64,000 nucleotides of DNA, taken from NCBI GenBank assembly GCA_963576725.1, contig OY755241.1, forward strand, positions 33,110,853-33,174,852. The letters run 5' to 3'. The notes beneath the pieces are model-generated. The model did no database searches. It was not told the DNA's origin and saw only the letters and a list, made by a program, of their open reading frames with translations. Below, in pieces: positions 11,871 through 25,000 of this stretch. Position numbers and translations under genes: made by a program. Every line of letters begins with the position of its first letter. Position 1 is the first letter of the stretch. Origin of the DNA: Azorinus chamasolen (Eukaryota; Mollusca; Bivalvia; Cardiida; Solecurtidae).

Positions 11871-13092
11871 TTATACAGACGTTGTTGCAGATTCCTCAAT
11901 ATGAACTGGTTTTAATTTTGGTTTTGGGGCTTTTACAGGGGATATTTTAAGAGGCTGTCCAACAACTTTTAAAGATGAAAGTTTAGGCTCTTCTAGGCTG
12001 ATGTCTCCATTTTCTGCCCCTGATACAACAGCATTGTCAGGTTTGGCACTGGCTGTGTTAGCTTTATCGTCTGAATTATCTCCCTTTACAATCGCACTAT
12101 TACCTCCCTTTGAATGATGAGACTGGTTCCCATTTTTTAAATCTGAGTATTCTTCAGGTTTCTGTTTCTTAAATGAACGACTTCTTCTGGTAATATTGAT
12201 CCCTTTGACACTAGTTGATGCGATCACTTCGTCTTGTGGCAGAGTCCGACTCTTTCGCATATGGGCTGGGCTGGTTCTAGTACTGCTTGCTCTACTACTT
12301 GCCTTGCTGCTATTTTTAGACGATGCAGCTCCACTTGATAATGCACTGTGGCTACCCTTATGACCATCTTTATTCAGATGTTTTTTCAAAGCATCTGGTA
12401 GAAGATTTGTAATTGAAGATGAGTTTCTATTTTGATTTATTTGCCCAGTAAAACCAGCATTGACCCTTGCTGATAGCAGTTTTTCCTTACTTATCTTTCC
12501 AATAAAGTTTGGATTAGAGACTGACCGACGTAGTTTGTAACTAGGTCTTGAAATTTTGGTAAACTTATATATCAGTTCTGGGACTGGCTGTCCCGGACCA
12601 TCGTAAATTTTCGACCTTAGACCCTCAATATTGTAATAACTATTCGCACCATGGTCTCCTTGGTAATCTCCGCTAGAATATGTCTGTAACCGTGGAAATG
12701 GTTCTGGACCTACACTTTCATCTTCCTCAGTTTCTGCCAACAGATCATCCATGCTTTTTGACTTTGGGTCATAAACTACCATCCGTAAATAGTCACTCAG
12801 ATCTTCGCAACTCACAGATCTTAAACGCCGTATACGAGCTTTCTTCTGAGCATCGTCGGATTGCATATTTCCAGACATATCAGCATAATTGTCGCTATAC
12901 ACTTTACGTCTCACACTGTTATCACTATTATTGTTGACTTCTTCTGTCGTTGGAGACAGCGGCGTGAGGTATTCATCCCTGGCGTTTCCTGCTAGCCTGT
13001 TTGGTGTGGATGTAGATGGTAAGAGGTATGAATCAGGGTCATATGGGCCAGTCTCTGCTATAGATGTGTTGTTTATCTGTTTGACAGCATCC
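11871..13092 (-). CDS. Docking adaptor exon 10 (long tail, stop)
   Basis: Acceptor tttacag, then 407 codons to TAA. Contains YADM (Y487) and YLRM (Y519), further tyrosines (DEYLTP, EEYSDL), RRSRSFKK-type basic/Ser motifs, several Ser-rich runs and the terminal TTSV. Disordered scaffold tail with SH2 docking sites and a PDZ ligand. Confidence 0.85.
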
Positions 13093-16000
13093 CTGTAAAG
13101 AACTAGGACTGTAAGCGGATATGGATAAAACAGCATATTTTTACCTTTGATGCGAGAACTCTTCTAAGAGCCCTCTCATCTAGGTCTACACTGTTTACAA
13201 GGACATTACTGACTCGTTTCCTGTACTGAAAGGGTTAAATACCGTACTAAAATTATCACTACTTTAATCTATAGTTTTACTTGTCCCTTGAAAACAAGAT
13301 GTCTGCAAGCAGCATGTTGAGCTGCTGCACAGATAAAATCTATCTGATAACATTTCAAGAAAGGAGATTAATTCTTTACTCCATCAATACGCTTCTCGAT
13401 CACGCCTTTACAAACAGAGTAGACCCAGATCTGATGGCTCCTGTAGGAACCATCTGATCAGGGTCTGCTCTGTTTGCTTATGGAATAATATAGATACGGT
13501 CCTATAGTTTCTACCACAGGCATTATGAAAAGTAACCATAATCATGACATCATTATTTCTCATATGAATTTTAATGGAGTATAGGGTTGAGAACTGATGC
13601 TAGTGTTAATGCGCATATACATTGTCTACACACAAGCAATATGTGTATCAATTAACCCTTTCCTCCATAAATACACCTTTTTTTCAACGCCTCTGTAATA
13701 ACCACTTCTTGAAACCATTGTGATAAATAGAGCTTCTGCTCCTATAGGAGCAAATGCTCTATTTATCACAACGGTTTCAAACTACAAAATTCTAAAGTTT
13801 TACTTTTCTGTAGTAAATGCTCCTTTGGGTGGATTCATTCAAAGAGGCTGGGTCTAAAAATAGCTTATGGGGGAAGGGTTAATACTGAATTCTATGCATG
13901 CAAAATAAAATTATGGTAATTTATGAGACAAATTGAAAATCGGTGATGTTAGAGTTATACTCCTAATTATTGCGATAACCATGGCAAACAGTTTGAATCC
14001 AAATGAAACACAGTATCTCCGAATCTCATCAGGGTCCAAACTGCTTGACACTGTGATTTGAAAAGAACTTTAAGAGAAATGAAGCAGAGGACAGCTACAA
14101 GATACAAGAAACTTTATTTATAGTCGGGATGAAAAAGTATGGTTGACTACTATTTATGAATGAACAGTTAGCCTGGTGAAAAACAAAAATTGCTTACCTG
14201 TATTTGGGTGGAACGATGTTTTCAGAAGGAGAAGGTGAGAAGGCACCAGAGGATACTGAACCTACAAGAGCATCACACATTAATGTCAACAACGTTTAAT
14301 GCTTAACCCTTTCCCATGTTCTATATCCAAATTTCAGTACCTACTGAATATTCACGGACACAATAGTTACAGTGAAATACGGAAGGTGGGACATTGTAGC
14401 CTTTTTAGAAATTAGAAACAGATCTATCAAATTTCATCAGCAACAAGAGATGTCACAGTCACGTGACAAATGCCCCCAAAAATTATACCCTGTGACCTTG
14501 ACCTTTGACCCATAGACCAGGGAGTTGACACATCGTTTTTGTGTGGTTAAAATTTGTGCCAGGTTCCTTTGAAATCCATTCACAGATAAACAAGTAATTG
14601 TACCCTGTGACCTTGATCTTTGACATATGGACCAGGGAGCTGAACGCGACACATCGTCTTTGTCTGGTGAACATCTGTGCCAAGTTATATTGAAATCCAT
14701 TGACAGATAAAGATGTTACACACCGGACACGAAATTTGTGACAAAGTAATTGTACCCTGTGACCTTGACCTTTGACATATGGACCAGGGAGTTGAAAGCG
14801 ACACATCATCTTTGTGTGGTGAACATTTGTGCCAAATCATATTGAAATTCATTGATACATAAAGAAGTTACAGACCGGACACAAAATTTGTGACAAAGTA
14901 ATTGTACCCTGTGACCTTGACCTTTGACCCATGGACCTGGGAGTTGAACGCGACACATCGTCTTTGTGTGGTGAACATTTGTGGCAAGTTATATTGAAAT
15001 CCAGTGATAGATGAAGAAGTTACAGACCGGAAACGAAATTTGTGACAAAGTAATTGTACCCTGTGACCTTGACCTTTGACCCATGGACCAGGGAGTTGAA
15101 CGTGACACATCGTTTCTGTCTGGTGAACATTTGTGGCAAGTTATATTGCAATCCATTGATAGATGAAGAAGTTACAGACCGGACACAAATATGTGACAAA
15201 GTAATTGTACCCCGTGACCTTGACCTTTGACCCATGGACCTGGGAGTTGAACGCGACACAACGTCTTTGTGTGGTGAACATTTGTGGCAAGTTATATTTA
15301 AATCCATTGATAGATGAAGAAGTTACAGACTGGACACGAAATTTGTGACAAAGTAATTGTACCCTGTGACCTTGACCTTTGACCCATGGACCTGGGAGTT
15401 GAACGCGACACATCGTCTTTGTGTGGTGAACATTTGTGGCAAGTTATATTGAAATCCATTGATAGATGAAGAAGTTACAGACCGGACACGAAATTTGTGA
15501 CAAAGTAATTGTACCCTGTGACCTTGACCTTTGACCCATGGACCTGGGAGTTGAACGCGACACATCGTCTTTGTGTGGTGAACATTTGTGGCAAGTTATA
15601 TTGAAATCCATTGATAGATGAAGAAGTTACAGACCGGACACGAAATTTGTGACAAAGTAAGTGTACCCTGTGACCTTGACCTTTGACCCATGGACCTGGG
15701 AGTTGAACGCGACACATCGTCTCTGTCTGGTGAACATTTGTGGCAAGTTATATTTAAATCCATTAATAGATGAAGAAGTTACAGACCGGACACGAATTCC
15801 GGACGGAAGGACAGACGGACAGACGGACGGACGGACAGACGGAAGGACGGACAATGCGATCACTATATGCCCGCCTTTGGGGGCATAAAAAGAGCAGACC
15901 TATAGGAGCCAACTGATCTGGGTCTACTCTGTTTACAAATGCGTGAAAAGGCGTTTATATATGAAGGAAAAGGTTAAAATAAAATAGAACAGGTCATATT

Positions 16001-19000
16001 TTCCACAAGTCCTTAATATATAAGAATTACTATGCTAGTAGTTTGGAAGTTCAGCTGTATTTTGGTGAGTTAGAAAAGTTGTTAAATGCGAGCCTTGGCG
16101 AGCATTTAACTACTTTTCTGACGAGCCAAAATACAGCTGAACTTCCAAACTACTAGCATAGTAATTCTTTTATCAAGCAACTCCAAGAAAAAAGGAGAAA
16201 ATGAAGAAAAAGAAAGATTTGCTAAAGCGGTTTCGTCCCCTGAGTGAAAATACATGCAAGTACGTATTACGTGACATCATGTTGGCATGCAGTGACGTCA
16301 TCGACTTTTACAACATAAACAAACTTGATTTAATCCTTTTATATGGACAAATAGTTGAGACAAAGGTGAGCAAATATGTTAATTTGATGTTTATGTTTAA
16401 TAATGCCTTTTTCCTCCTTCTGTTTTCCTCCTATTGGCTGAACCAAACTTGCATTCCAGTGGGGTCAGTACACATGCACTATACCTCACAAAATACAGCG
16501 TCGACGTGGAAAATATTCTGCTAGTAGGAAGTGACTGTATTTCGTGACGTTGCATGATAAATAAATTATTAAAACTGTCTTTATCTGATAAAGATGCCTT
16601 TGGCAAACAGAGTAGATCTGGATCAGACAGCTCCTGTATAAGTGATCAGATCAGGGTCTGCTCCCGTTTGCTTATGGAATAATATAGATCTGATACTCAG
16701 TTGCTGCAGAGGCCAATAGTTCTGTGTTCATATGCCATTATGAAATGATAGAGTATTTCTTAACCAATTCCCTCATAGGCTATTTTTAGATCCTACCTCT
16801 TTGAATAAATCTACCCAAAAGGAGCATTTACTAGAGAAAAGGAAAATTTCAGAATTGTGTAGTTTTTAAACCATTGTGATAAATAGAGCATTTGCTCCAT
16901 CTATTTATCTCAATGGTTTCAAGAAGTGACTATTACAGAGGCATAGAAAGACATATTAATGGAGGAAAGGGTACAATGAATATTCATAAGGTAATTGTTA
17001 ATGTAGTAAATAAAGGAGCTGATGGTAGATGTACAATACCAAGAGCTGTGGATAAGGTGTATACTGATTGAACGGTCAACATAAATTTCATCGCCAAACC
17101 TTACCTCACTTCAGCTCATTAGAATTGCTTCAGAGATGGAGTTTAGTCAAGAAATATAAAACATAAAATATTTTGATAATAATTACGAAAAGGTGCTTTT
17201 TTATAGCCCTGTTTATTTCATAATAGGCTCGACCTGGTGAGGGTGCTAGAGCAAGTAAATTTCATCTGAAAATGTCAATATTAGATCCCCTAGATAAGCA
17301 AAGATAGTCTTACAATATGAAATAGTGATTGTGTTCAATGCTTGTTTCAAGCCGTTACAGCAGACATTTTGTCCCCTTTGAATGCATATCACTAACTGTC
17401 ATGACCCATTTTGGATGCCTCATTCAGTTATCACAGTTGCTTTTGCTTGTTTACAAAGCAGCTTGGTCGTTCACACCATATTAATTTTGGAATACCCCCC
17501 CTCCCCATCAAAATCCTTGGAAATTGTAAATCAGGCATGAACTAGCTACAGTAAAACCTGTGTTAAGCTGCCAGTCAAGGGAAGCGGCCAAATTGCCTGA
17601 ATAAGCGAGGTGACCACTTAATCGAGGGGTGGATATTTTGGGAAATTTTTCTGTTTGGTCAGACAAACGCAAAATATATCTACATGTACTTTAATGCCTT
17701 ACCTAAAAGATTATGTATTTTATCCTTGTAAATACAGGTAAAATACAACATGTACTGTAAATTGCATGCACAAAACAAAAAATAAACATCAGGCAGAATC
17801 ATTCGACACATCCGGAAATACAAACGTACATGTCTACACTTCACTCGATTCTCTAACGTGAGGAACTTACAGGCTAATCGGAAAACCAGCTGTGTCAAAC
17901 ATGGCTATGTTCTCTACAAGTTTCGCTATTTGGTGATTTCGATATGTACTTGCAGCACTTTCATTACTCAAATGACAGAACTAACACTTATCCATATGGA
18001 TAAGCCACAAAGAGGTTAAAGAACAACTAACAAGGAAATAAATTTGATCTTGCTTGCAATTATTACAGGCAGTACAGTCTTTATAAATATCAAACTGTAT
18101 ACACATAGTACATGTCTCTATCATCATTATTCGAGAGTATGCTTGGTAACCTGCACCTGATTTAGGCAGTCACCTGCTGTAAGCGGCCACTTAGGGCAGG
18201 TTAGACTGTATATTATTTCATAACCAAACAGAGCAGACCCTGATCAGATGGCTCCTACAGGAGCTGTCTGGTCTGGGTCTACTCTGTTCACAAATGCATT
18301 TAAAGCATATCTACAGAGAGTAAAGGATTAAAGCAGTTAGAAGTATAATGAATAATGCTGCTACTTACTGGATGAGTTCATGCGGAGGTATGTGTCCTGA
18401 GAAGCAGACCGTGCTAGGCCTTTACTCTGTAACCTGAGTGGCTGTGGTCCCTGGCTATTGGGTATACTGGAGGAAGGAGGTGGTAGGGGTGGCCTGTTGG
18501 CTATACTGGATTGACTCTGGTTGGATCCTCTTTTAAGAGCTGCTGGAGAGTTCTGAAAAGATGGCTGTGACCGGGACATTTGTGGTGTGCCTCTCCCTGC
18601 AAGTGGATGAGCTGGGGCTGATTGTGGACTCTGAAGACTGCAATAAGAAAGGTTCAAAGTACTCCACAAAACTGCCATAAAGCTTTACCCTCTTGATGTA
18701 GAATTTAAATCTGTTCTCCTATATGGTGATGCACAAAGCCTAATGCGTACAGAAAGTAATGCAGAAAGCTCTATTGAAAGCTGCCTAATGCATACTGAAA
18801 GTAAAGCAGAAAGCTCCATTGGAAGCTGCCTAATGCATACTGAAAGTAAAGCAGAAAGCTCTACTGGAAGCTGCCTAATGCATATAGAAAGTAATACAGA
18901 AAGCTACATTGGAAGCTGCCTTATGCATATACAAAGTAATACAGAAAGATCCATTGGAAGCTGCCTAATGCATAAAGAAAGTAATGGAGAAAGCTAATAT

Positions 19001-22000
19001 GGAAATTGCCTTATGGAAGCTTCCTGCATTACTCTCAGTCGGCATCAAACCTTTACCTCTAGGATACACCATTTTACACCTTTGCAAACACAGCATACCC
19101 AGACCAGAAGACTCTTGTAGGAGCTGTGTATTCAAGGGCTGCTCTGTTTGCATTTGAAATAATACAGATCTGAATCTACAGTTGTAGTCTACCATAGCCA
19201 AAATACCCTGTGTTCATGTGCCATTCTAAAAATTCATCCATTATATATCGAAGATACAATGTACCATCATTTCATACATCAATATTCAAGAAGTAAAGGA
19301 CTAGGTTTCCATCTGTCTTTCCACCATGAATATTCATGTTAGAAATAATGATGTCATGAATATTAATTTGATTAAGTTTTAAAATGGCATAATTACAAAT
19401 GAAATTTTTACCGAAGAAAAATCTGTAGTATCAGATCTACATGTATATTGTTCCATAAGCAAACAGAGCAGACCTGTCTGATTTGGGTTTAATCTGTTTG
19501 CTAAGGTGTAGAAAGGCGTATGTATGGAGGAAAGGGTTAACGACAGATAATTACACTTCAGCAGAGTATTCACATTAACCCTTTCCCTTATGTAAACGCA
19601 TTTTGAAGCATCTGCAAACAGAGTAGACCCAGATCAGACGGCTCCTGTAGGAGCCGTCTGATCAGGGTCTGCTCTGTTTGCTTATGGTGTAACATAGATC
19701 TGATTCTACAGTTTCTGCCTGAGCCAAAATGTCCTGTGTTCATATGTCATTATGAAAATAATCGTATTAATACTCATGATGTCATTATTTCCTACATGAA
19801 TTTTCATCAGGGAAAGGGTTAAAGAAGTTTATCTGAATGTAGAGAAAATCAGGAAACTTACTTGTTTTGATTGTTCAAACTGCCCACAGAGTTAGCAGAT
19901 TTTAATCGAGTGTGTACTATAGGTCGCGGACGTGAACCTGGAAAAACAAAAGATACAAAATGAATAAAAACATTAACCCTTTACTCCATACAAACATTTT
20001 CGTGCTTTTGCAAACAGGGTAGGCCAAGATCAGACGGTTCCTGTAGGAGCCATTTGATCAGGGTCTGCTCTGTTTGCTTTGACATGATATTGATCTGTTC
20101 TTACAGTTTTTGAAAAGAAAATCCCTTGAAAATAGTACAATATAGAAACTGAGCTAATAAATATTTATGATGCCCTAATCTGGTACATGAATATTGAACA
20201 GGTAAAAGGTTTAAGGGTAGATGAAGTAATCCTGTCAACTGAGATATGAGTTAACCCTTTACTTGATAAATATGCATATTAAAACATTTGCAAAAAAGAC
20301 CAGATCTGTTTGCTTTTGGAGTAATATAGATACGATTTTGCCTTGTCAAAACATTCTTAGAATCAGATCTATATCATATTAAAAGCAAACAGAGCACACC
20401 CTGATCAGACGGCTCAAATAGGATGGGTCTACTCTGTTTGCAAATACATGTACGTGAAAAATCGTTAATATGAAGGAAAGGGTTAATCCTTCTTAATCCT
20501 GGCATTTGCAAACAGCTTAGATCCAGATACCTTTTCACGCATTTGCAAACAGAGAAGACCCAGATCAGACGGTTCCTGTAGGAGCCATATGATCAGAGTC
20601 TGTTCTGTTTGTTTATGAAGTTATGATAGATCTGACTCTACAATTTCAAGCCATACCAAAACTATCCTGTGTACATATATGGCATCATAAAAACTCAGTT
20701 CATAAATAATTAATATTCATGATGTCATTATTTCTCTTACATGAATAGTGAGCAGGGAAATGGTTTAAGCAGGCATATGTATGCACAGGATAAGGAATTA
20801 CAGTAAAACTCCGCTAATGCGACCACTTAATAAACAGCCACTGGCGTCGTTTAAAGCAGGTGGTTGCTTAATGCAGGGCGAAAGTTATGCAGAAAGCTCC
20901 TGTAGGAGCTTTCTGCATAACTTTCGTCCTGCATTAAGCTACCACCTGCCTCTGCCACCCATATCTATGCCCCTTTTTGGTGGTCGCATTAGCGGGGTTT
21001 TACTGTATATAACACAGACAACAACACTCAAATAGTGTTCTAGCTTGCAAATCACAGCTAAGCATCTTCGCTTTCCAGTAAACTGTTCATTGATTTATGA
21101 TGACATACTTAGAGTCGCGACAAGGTCAGTGTTCCAGTTGTTGTTGACAATGTAGCGAACATCGCTGTTGTCAGTTGTACACGCAGACACGACGGTCAGT
21201 CCTAGCAGACGCTCAGCTTCAAGCACATAGTCTTCTAGCTCTTCTGCATCACCACGGTTACTGGGCTACACAGACAAAAAAGCTCAATTAAGAGGCATAC
21301 TTCAAAAATCTATTCATGAAAAATATTGTCTTCTTTATTTTTTGCCAATTTTATTTATGAAAAATATTGTCTATATTGTCTATATACTTCTGTTAAACAC
21401 TAGATAACTTGTATTTATTAAAATGGCCTCTCTGAGGTGAAACTAACAGGTATGAACAAGCTGGTGTTTGAATGAGAAAAACCTTAGATCATCCTAGGAA
21501 ATGCTCATGTTCATTGATCAACGCATGTGTTCTAAACCGATAAATATTGTATCATTTATAGCCAGGCAAGAATTTATAGCAATGCAGGAATTACCTAATA
21601 TTAAACATGAGCACCGCAGGCAGGTGCCAACACTTGTCAGTTCTACTGTAGTCCTTAGGATGGTGAACCAGTGTGTGAAGTTTCATAACATTTGCATGAA
21701 TAGTAAAGAAGTAATAGCCAATGTTAAAGTTTCTGCGTGAATTTAATTGTTTTATCAAAAGCATACAGGAAGGAAAGTTAATGCCAAAACAAACAGTACA
21801 GAACCATACAGACTATGAAACATCAGCAATCAGAGCAGACCCTGAACAGACTGCTCCTACTAAAGTTGTCTGATCTAGATCTACTCTGTTAGCAAAAAAA
21901 AAAGATTAACTGATAATTTTGCAGATAGGGTAGACCCAGATCCTGTAGAAGCTGTCTAATAAGTGTATGTCGGTAAAGGGATAAGAAGTATTGTTCATTT

Positions 22001-25000
22001 GAAAACTGTTTTACCTGTAATTTGCCGAGGTTGGCCATTACAAATCTATCCAAGACATCATAGATCATGGCATCCTCTCCCAGCTCCACGTTAAATATAT
22101 ACAGCCCGTCACCCATGGGTGCAATACGCCCAGCCTCAATAGAGAACTGGCCTCTCTCAGAACTCTCATAGGACCTGATACTCTTCAATGGCCACTGGCC
22201 TAGCACCGCCTTGTTGGACTAGAACACAAAACACTTTATAAACTTTCACTCACATCAGTTAACTCCTTACTCCATAGAAGTGCCTTTTAAAGCATTTGCA
22301 AGCAGAGTGAACCTTAATCAGATTGCTCCTATAGCTTTATTTGCTCATAAAATTATATAGATCTGATTCTACAGTTCCTGCCATGGCCTAAACTTTTATT
22401 GTTCACATGTCATTTTAAATACAGTAAAACCCTGCTAATGCGACCACCAAAAAGGGGCATAATTCTGGGTGGCAGAGGCAGGTGGTAGCTTAATGCTGGA
22501 CGAAAGTTATGCAGAAAGCTCCTATAGGAGCTTTCTGCATAACTTTCATCCTGCATTAAGCAACCACCTGCTTTAGACGACATCAGTGGCTGTTTATTAA
22601 GTGGTCGCATTAGCGGGGTTTCACTGTACATGTATTAAGCTAATCATTATTTCTTAATTGAATACCCATGGAGTAAATTTTACCCTTTAATTGACACTGA
22701 TATAGATATCTTAAAAATGTCTTTGCAAACAGAGTAGACCCAAATCAGACAGCTCCTGTTGGAACTGCCTATCAGGGTCTGGTCTGTTCACTTACTGAAT
22801 GTCTGTAATACAGATTTGAATCTACATGTGTTACCATGATCAAAAGGTCATGTACAGTAAAACCCCAATAAACCAATGTTAAATTTAGTAGAAATATTGG
22901 TCTTAGAGACAGGTGGCAGCTTTGCAGGGTGACAGTGAGCTTTCTGCATGACTTTCACCCTGCATTAAGCAGCCATCTGCCTAAAAAAGTATCTAAATTC
23001 TTCTTTACTAGAATTCCAGTTCAGAGGGGTTTCACTGTACAATTATAAATATCGGTCCTGGAGACAAGTGGCAGCTTAATGCAGGGTGAAAGTCATGCAG
23101 AAAGCTCCTCTAGGAGTTTTCTGCATGACTTTCACCCTGCATTAAGCAGCCACCTGCCAAAAAGTATCTAAATTCTTCATACTAGAATTTTACTGTACAA
23201 TTATAGATATTCAACTAATTAACATTTGTAGTCATTATTACTAGCATGAATACCGTATTCACAAAGTAAGACTTACAAGCAAGTGTCATATAAAACTAAA
23301 CTTCTGAACTTTGGCTAAAATTTTCTTACTTGCATCAGACTAAGTCAATGTTTCCTGCAAAATCAAGTTGTATGCTTCAAGATTTGAAAATAAATTCTAC
23401 TTTTATTTCTTAAAATAATATATAAAATGTTCAAACATTTAAATCCTATTCAGATGCCAAATTGGACCCACACTACTTACATAGATTATCATGAACTTAT
23501 TACAAGCATGCAAAGATTTAACATAAATGATTTCACAGGGTCCTCATTACATGCATGCAGATATTTAATAAAACAAATATCACATCAGACATCAAAGAGT
23601 TTAACTCTTCTACTTTTATTATGTTTATGAAGGTTTTAACCCTTTCCTTTATACAAACGCCTTTTCACGCATTTGCAAACAGAGTAGACCCAGATCAGAT
23701 GGCTCCTGAAGGAGCCATTTGATCAGGGTCTGCTCTATTTGCCAATATATTCATATAGATCTGATTCTACAGTTTCTGCCATTGCCAAAAAAATCCTGTA
23801 TTCCTTCATCATTACAGAACTTCAGTTAATAAATATTCATAACGTTATGATTTCGAACATGACCATTCAACAGGGAAAAGGCTAACCATCCTGGTTCATA
23901 GGTCTTACCTGAAGAGCCAGTGTGACTCCAAATGGTGATACATGCATTATACAGCTAGCGCCCCTTGCTCCTATACGTCTTAATGCCTCTGAATTTTCTG
24001 GTTCCACAGTAAACAGCTCACCTATAGAGGAAACAATGCTTTCATATACAAACAATGCTTTCATATACAAACATAAGAAGAATGAAATTATAAAAATTCA
24101 GCAACTGGTAATTAATATTCATAAGGTCATTATTTCTTACATGAATATTCATCATGTAAAGGGTTAACTAACACAAACACAGATGGATTGACAAACAGGG
24201 TGAATGTTATGTTGATATAACTATAAGGTCAAAGGGGCCAAAAACAAACCAGAAAGGGCTCAACCATAAATATTTATAATGCAAACAAGACTGATGCAGG
24301 AATGCAAAGGATTTTTATTAAAACCCTCTGAATGTTGAATTTTCAAATTTGAATGGTCCATTGTTGTTTTTTTACCTAACCCTTTCCCTCATACAAATGC
24401 TTTTTCATGCATTTGCAAATAGAGTAGGCCCAGATCAGACAGCTTTTGTAAGAGCCCTTGATCATTATCAGGGTCTGTTCTGTTTGCTTATGAAATTATA
24501 ATAGATCTGACTACAGTTTCTTCCAATATCAAAATACAGTCCAACCTGCTTCAGCAGTCACCTTGTATCAGCGGCCACACTGCTGTAAGCAGCCACTACA
24601 GAATTATCCCAATGAAAAACACTATATATTACACCTGACATCAACAATCACCTGCCTAACATGGCCAGTCTATTTCATACCAAATTGCATATACACACTG
24701 ACATAAGTGGCCAGGTGTTCTACAAATGTAAAGCGAGAAAACAATTTTCACGGCTATCAATCGGCAACAGCATACATTTTGTCACCTATGAATGCATATC
24801 ACTAACGGTCATTACCCATCTTGGACCCCTCATTCAATTATCACAGTTTCTTTTGTTTGTTTACACAGTGTGTCAGTTGTTCAAGCCATATTAATTGGGG
24901 AATACCCACGAGGGAAATCCTCGGGATTCTAAATCATGTGTGAACTAGCTGGTTCCAGACTTCCGTTCTACAGGTACATCTACGCAAACAAGAATATTCA

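Noticed and set aside
12680..13098. Plus-strand frames over adaptor exon 10
   Set aside because: Shadows of the long minus-strand coding exon.
14437..15888. Series of ~80-codon minus-strand frames
   Set aside because: Each restarts every 152 bp, the repeat length of I1, which is not a multiple of three.
18743..18997. 84-codon repetitive frame (TESNAESSIGSCLMH)
   Set aside because: Translation of a 45-bp tandem array derived from a C stem.
22410..22631. Similar ~75-codon frames in C1 copies (also 20781-21035, 58663-58941)
   Set aside because: They span both palindrome arms and terminal repeats of a MITE; similarity reflects the element, not a protein.
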